In this document: in pieces, positions 20,586 through 22,712 of the stretch
Position numbering within the stretch: the first letter of the stretch is position 1
Layout: the number at the start of each line of letters is the position of its first letter
Assembly (NCBI GenBank): GCA_910584145.1
Contig: CAJTXX010000038.1
Coordinates: forward strand, 1 to 22,712
Direction: 5' to 3'
Length of the DNA stretch: 22,712 bases
Source of the DNA: an uncultured Eggerthellaceae bacterium
GTDB lineage: Bacteria; Actinomycetota; Coriobacteriia; Coriobacteriales; Eggerthellaceae
Position numbers and translations under genes: made by a program
Notes under the pieces: model-generated
Database searches by the model: none
Told to the model about the DNA's origin: nothing
Seen by the model: the letters and a program-made list of their open reading frames with translations, nothing else

Positions 20586-22568
20586 CTAGCTCAAGTCGTC
20601 GATGGCCTCGGCCAGCGAGCGCACGATGTTGCGCCGGCTGAGCGTGCCTACCAGGCGCCCATCCTTCACCACCGGCACCTTCTTGATGCGCCGCTCCGCC
20701 AGCACGCGGCACACATCGTCGATAGGCGCGTCCTCATCCACCGAGATGACGCGCTTCGTGGCGATATCTGCCGCCTTCAGCTCCAGCAGATCGAGCAGGC
20801 GCTGCTTCATGGCCTCATCATCGGTGAAGCGGTAGAGGTTCATCGACGAATCGAAGAAGGAGATCTCGTTCTTGCCCAGATACGACGCCACATCGCCATC
20901 GGAGATGAACCCGGCCAGATCGCCCACAGCATTCACCACGGGAAGGCCGCTCGTGTCGTTGGCCGCCATCGTGCGTATCACCTCGCGCATGGTGGCGTCC
21001 TCCGCGATGCATACCGGCTCGCGCGTCATGGCATCACGCGCGCGATAATCGGTGTAGGGATCGAAGTCCTCGTCGCGCGTGGCATCCACGGTCACGCCGT
21101 CGAAGCCAGCCGCGTAGTCGGTCAGCTCGGCGCCCGCGGCCGTGCCGCCAGCCGCCTCAGCGCCCACCGGCGCCACCCCGCGCGCCTTCTTCGCATCGCG
21201 CACGAAGAACACGATGACAAGCCCCGCCAGCACCATCAGCGTGAACGTGGTCATGAACGCCATGTGGTCACCCGTGTACGCCTGCTCGAGCGGCGACGCG
21301 TCCGGCACGACCATCGGCGCCAGCGCCGAGATGGACACCAGCACCGCCGTGCCCAGCGACGCCGCCACCTGGTTCAGCGTGTTCGACACGCCCTGCGCAT
21401 GCTGGATGACACTGTTGTCGAGCGAGTTCACGCCCCACGTGTTCAGCGGCGTCATCGTGAATTGCAGGCCCACCACCAGCACCGTGTACGTGATGGTCAG
21501 GTTCAAGAAGTTGCTGTCGATGCCCAGCCGCGCTAGACCCGACGCCCCGATGACCGCCACGATGACGCCCGGGATGACCACGCGACGCACGCCGAAGCGG
21601 TCGAACAGCCGGCCGCTCACCAGGCCCATCAGCGCGCCGATGAGCGCACCGGGCAGCATGGCCACGCCCGACATGGTGGCCGAGAAGCCCAGTACCCCTT
21701 GGATGTAGAGCGGCGTGATGACACCCGTGCCCATCAGGGCCGCCTGCACGATGACGATGATGATGACGGCCGTAGCGTACTTGCGCGTGCGCAGGATCCC
21801 CACCTGCAGCATCGGCTCAGGCAGCGTGAGCTGACGGCGCACGTACAGGCCGCACAGCACGAGCCCCACCGCGATTAGCCCGAGGGTCAGCAGCATATTG
21901 TCAGAGGAAGCGAACGTGGACAGCCCATACAGCACGCACACCAGCCCCACCGTGGACAGCACCACCGAGAGCTTGTCGAACGTCGTGCGCTTGAAATCGC
22001 CGTAGTCGCGCAGCACGAACACCGACAGCAAAATGACCACCACCGCCAGCGCCGTGGTGATGGCGAACAGCGCGCGCCAGCCCACCGTGTCCACCAGCAG
22101 ACCCGCAAGCGATGGCCCCACCGCTGGCGCGAACCCGATGATCAGCCCGATGACGCCCATAGCCGTGCCGCGCTTCTCGCGCGGGAACACCAGCAAGATC
22201 ACCGTGAACACCATCGGCATGGCCATGCCCGTGCACACCGCCTGCAGCACGCGACCCAGCAGCAGCACCCAGAAATTCGGCGCCAGCGTCGCCGCCAAGC
22301 TGCCCGCTGCGAAGATGACGAACGCGCTGATGAACAGCTGCCGGGTGCTGAACCGCCCGATCAGGAACGCGGACAGCGGGATGACCACCGCTTCCACCAG
22401 CGAGTAACCGCTCGTGAGCCACTGCACCGTGGTCGCGTCCACCTGCAAGTCGGCCATGATGGCCGGCAACGCTGGCGACAGCAGCGTCTGGTTCAGCACA
22501 GCTAAAAGGGTGCCAGCGAGCAGCACCCCTACCATCACCAAATCTTTACGGTCTACACCTAAAGCCAT
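20586..22568 (-). CDS. DHA2-type MFS efflux transporter fused to a CBS-domain pair
   Basis: A 660-residue protein. Residues 1-457 are a 14-helix drug:H+ antiporter of the EmrB/QacA class: NQTLLSPALPAIMADLQVD (26-44), QWLTSGYSLVEAV (49-61) and motif C GFAPAVGPSLAG (145-156). After a 50-residue acidic linker come two CBS domains: about 509-565 (DAMTREPVCIAEDATMREVI and DTSGLPVVN) and about 598-655 (DIATKRVISVDEDAPIDDV and KKVPVVKDGRLVG). CBS pairs bind adenine nucleotides or S-adenosylmethionine, so transport may be gated by cell energy state; this is inference. EmrB-type pumps normally end after the last helix. The start at 22568 follows GGAG. It is first in an operon with the MATE pump. Confidence 0.93.
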   Translation of the reverse strand: MALGVDRKDLVMVGVLLAGTLLAVLNQTLLSPALPAIMADLQVDATTVQWLTSGYSLVEAVVIPLSAFLIGRFSTRQLFISAFVIFAAGSLAATLAPNFWVLLLGRVLQAVCTGMAMPMVFTVILLVFPREKRGTAMGVIGLIIGFAPAVGPSLAGLLVDTVGWRALFAITTALAVVVILLSVFVLRDYGDFKRTTFDKLSVVLSTVGLVCVLYGLSTFASSDNMLLTLGLIAVGLVLCGLYVRRQLTLPEPMLQVGILRTRKYATAVIIIVIVQAALMGTGVITPLYIQGVLGFSATMSGVAMLPGALIGALMGLVSGRLFDRFGVRRVVIPGVIVAVIGASGLARLGIDSNFLNLTITYTVLVVGLQFTMTPLNTWGVNSLDNSVIQHAQGVSNTLNQVAASLGTAVLVSISALAPMVVPDASPLEQAYTGDHMAFMTTFTLMVLAGLVIVFFVRDAKKARGVAPVGAEAAGGTAAGAELTDYAAGFDGVTVDATRDEDFDPYTDYRARDAMTREPVCIAEDATMREVIRTMAANDTSGLPVVNAVGDLAGFISDGDVASYLGKNEISFFDSSMNLYRFTDDEAMKQRLLDLLELKAADIATKRVISVDEDAPIDDVCRVLAERRIKKVPVVKDGRLVGTLSRRNIVRSLAEAIDDLS

Positions 22569-22599
22569 ACGCTCTCCAACTCCTCAGATACGTTATCTT

Positions 22600-22637
22600 T
22601 TCGTTTTTGCGTAATTTCTTAGTATAACAAAAACGAA
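22600..22637. promoter_or_regulatory. Promoter and operator candidate of the MFS-MATE operon
   Basis: On the minus strand TGT-TATACT gives an extended -10 at 22621-22626, with transcription start near 22614. A perfect 10-bp inverted repeat, TTCGTTTTTG (22600-22609) and CAAAAACGAA (22628-22637), flanks it, so a dimeric repressor could cover both the -10 and the start point. A plus-strand TATAAC at 22623-22628 could serve a divergent gene. The operator would be shared if that gene encodes the regulator. Confidence 0.5.
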
Positions 22638-22649
22638 GTTGAGAAGTAT

Positions 22650-22712
22650 ATGGACTATCTGGCCCTTACGCCTCCGCGCAGATCGCAACAGGAGCTGCCC
22701 CCTCAGCGGTGC
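22650..22712 (+). CDS. Possible start of a divergent gene, cut by the window edge
   Basis: From an ATG at 22650 a frame stays open for 21 codons to the right edge (MDYLALTPPRRSQQELPPQR). GAGAAG a few bases upstream is a weak ribosome site. A regulator divergent from an efflux operon would be typical, but the fragment is too short to assign any family, and the frame could be chance. Confidence 0.25.
   Translation, partial: MDYLALTPPRRSQQELPPQRC

Noticed and set aside
18875..21536. Long plus-strand frames of 381 and 508 codons
   Set aside because: They lie antisense to the MATE and MFS genes, are low in complexity and show no family motif.
1..22712. CRISPR arrays, tRNA or rRNA genes, insertion sequences
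   Set aside because: No regularly spaced direct repeats, cloverleaf-like segments or transposase motifs were seen on either strand.

Overview
The window looks like chromosome of a high-GC anaerobic actinobacterium of the class Coriobacteriia, probably Eggerthellaceae. This is inferred from a DMSO-reductase-family molybdoenzyme of the kind abundant in those gut bacteria, an Old Yellow Enzyme/FAD fusion of 2-enoate-reductase type, GC-rich housekeeping genes and lineage-typical small membrane proteins. No rRNA, tRNA, integrase, transposase or CRISPR array was found. The genus cannot be fixed from this sequence alone.

Left GC-rich part (1-4826), all on the minus strand: the N-terminal 356 residues of a molybdopterin oxidoreductase running off the left edge; a B3/B4-domain protein behind a short leader with a strong intrinsic terminator (apparent attenuator); an XRE-type regulator with a membrane domain and a 52-residue one-helix protein just upstream of it; a 128-residue one-helix protein; a decayed antitoxin/PIN-toxin pair fused by deletion and frameshifted; and a lipoprotein.

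Middle, AT-richer accessory part (about 4830-12960): two convergent small HTH regulators whose stop codons overlap, one paired with a DUF2975-type membrane protein. Next, on the minus strand, is a radical SAM/SPASM peptide maturase followed 21 nt later by a 28-codon ORF with a very strong ribosome binding site, an internal LNG repeat, two cysteines and a terminator right behind it. I read this as a compact RiPP locus. Divergent from it on the plus strand is a Sec-secreted 142-residue protein (about 107 residues mature), a perfect 15-bp hairpin, then six coupled genes: ABC ATPase, membrane-anchored extracellular protein, permease, permease, lipoprotein, permease. The divergent control region holds a perfect inverted repeat overlapping the maturase promoter. 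Together this is the best candidate for an undescribed peptide biosynthesis, secretion and self-protection system.

Right GC-rich part (12976-22712), minus strand: OYE/FAD oxidoreductase, a DMT-transporter remnant, a short-chain dehydrogenase and a U32 (TrhP-like) protein, apparently one transcription unit; an AAA/DUF4143 ATPase with its own promoter and palindrome; and a two-gene efflux operon of a DHA2-type MFS transporter fused to two CBS domains followed by a MATE transporter, preceded by an inverted-repeat operator candidate.

Two separate genes (toxin-antitoxin and DMT) have collapsed by internal deletion with loss of frame, and a third ORF is a signal peptide ending in a stop, so pseudogene formation is a recurring theme here.
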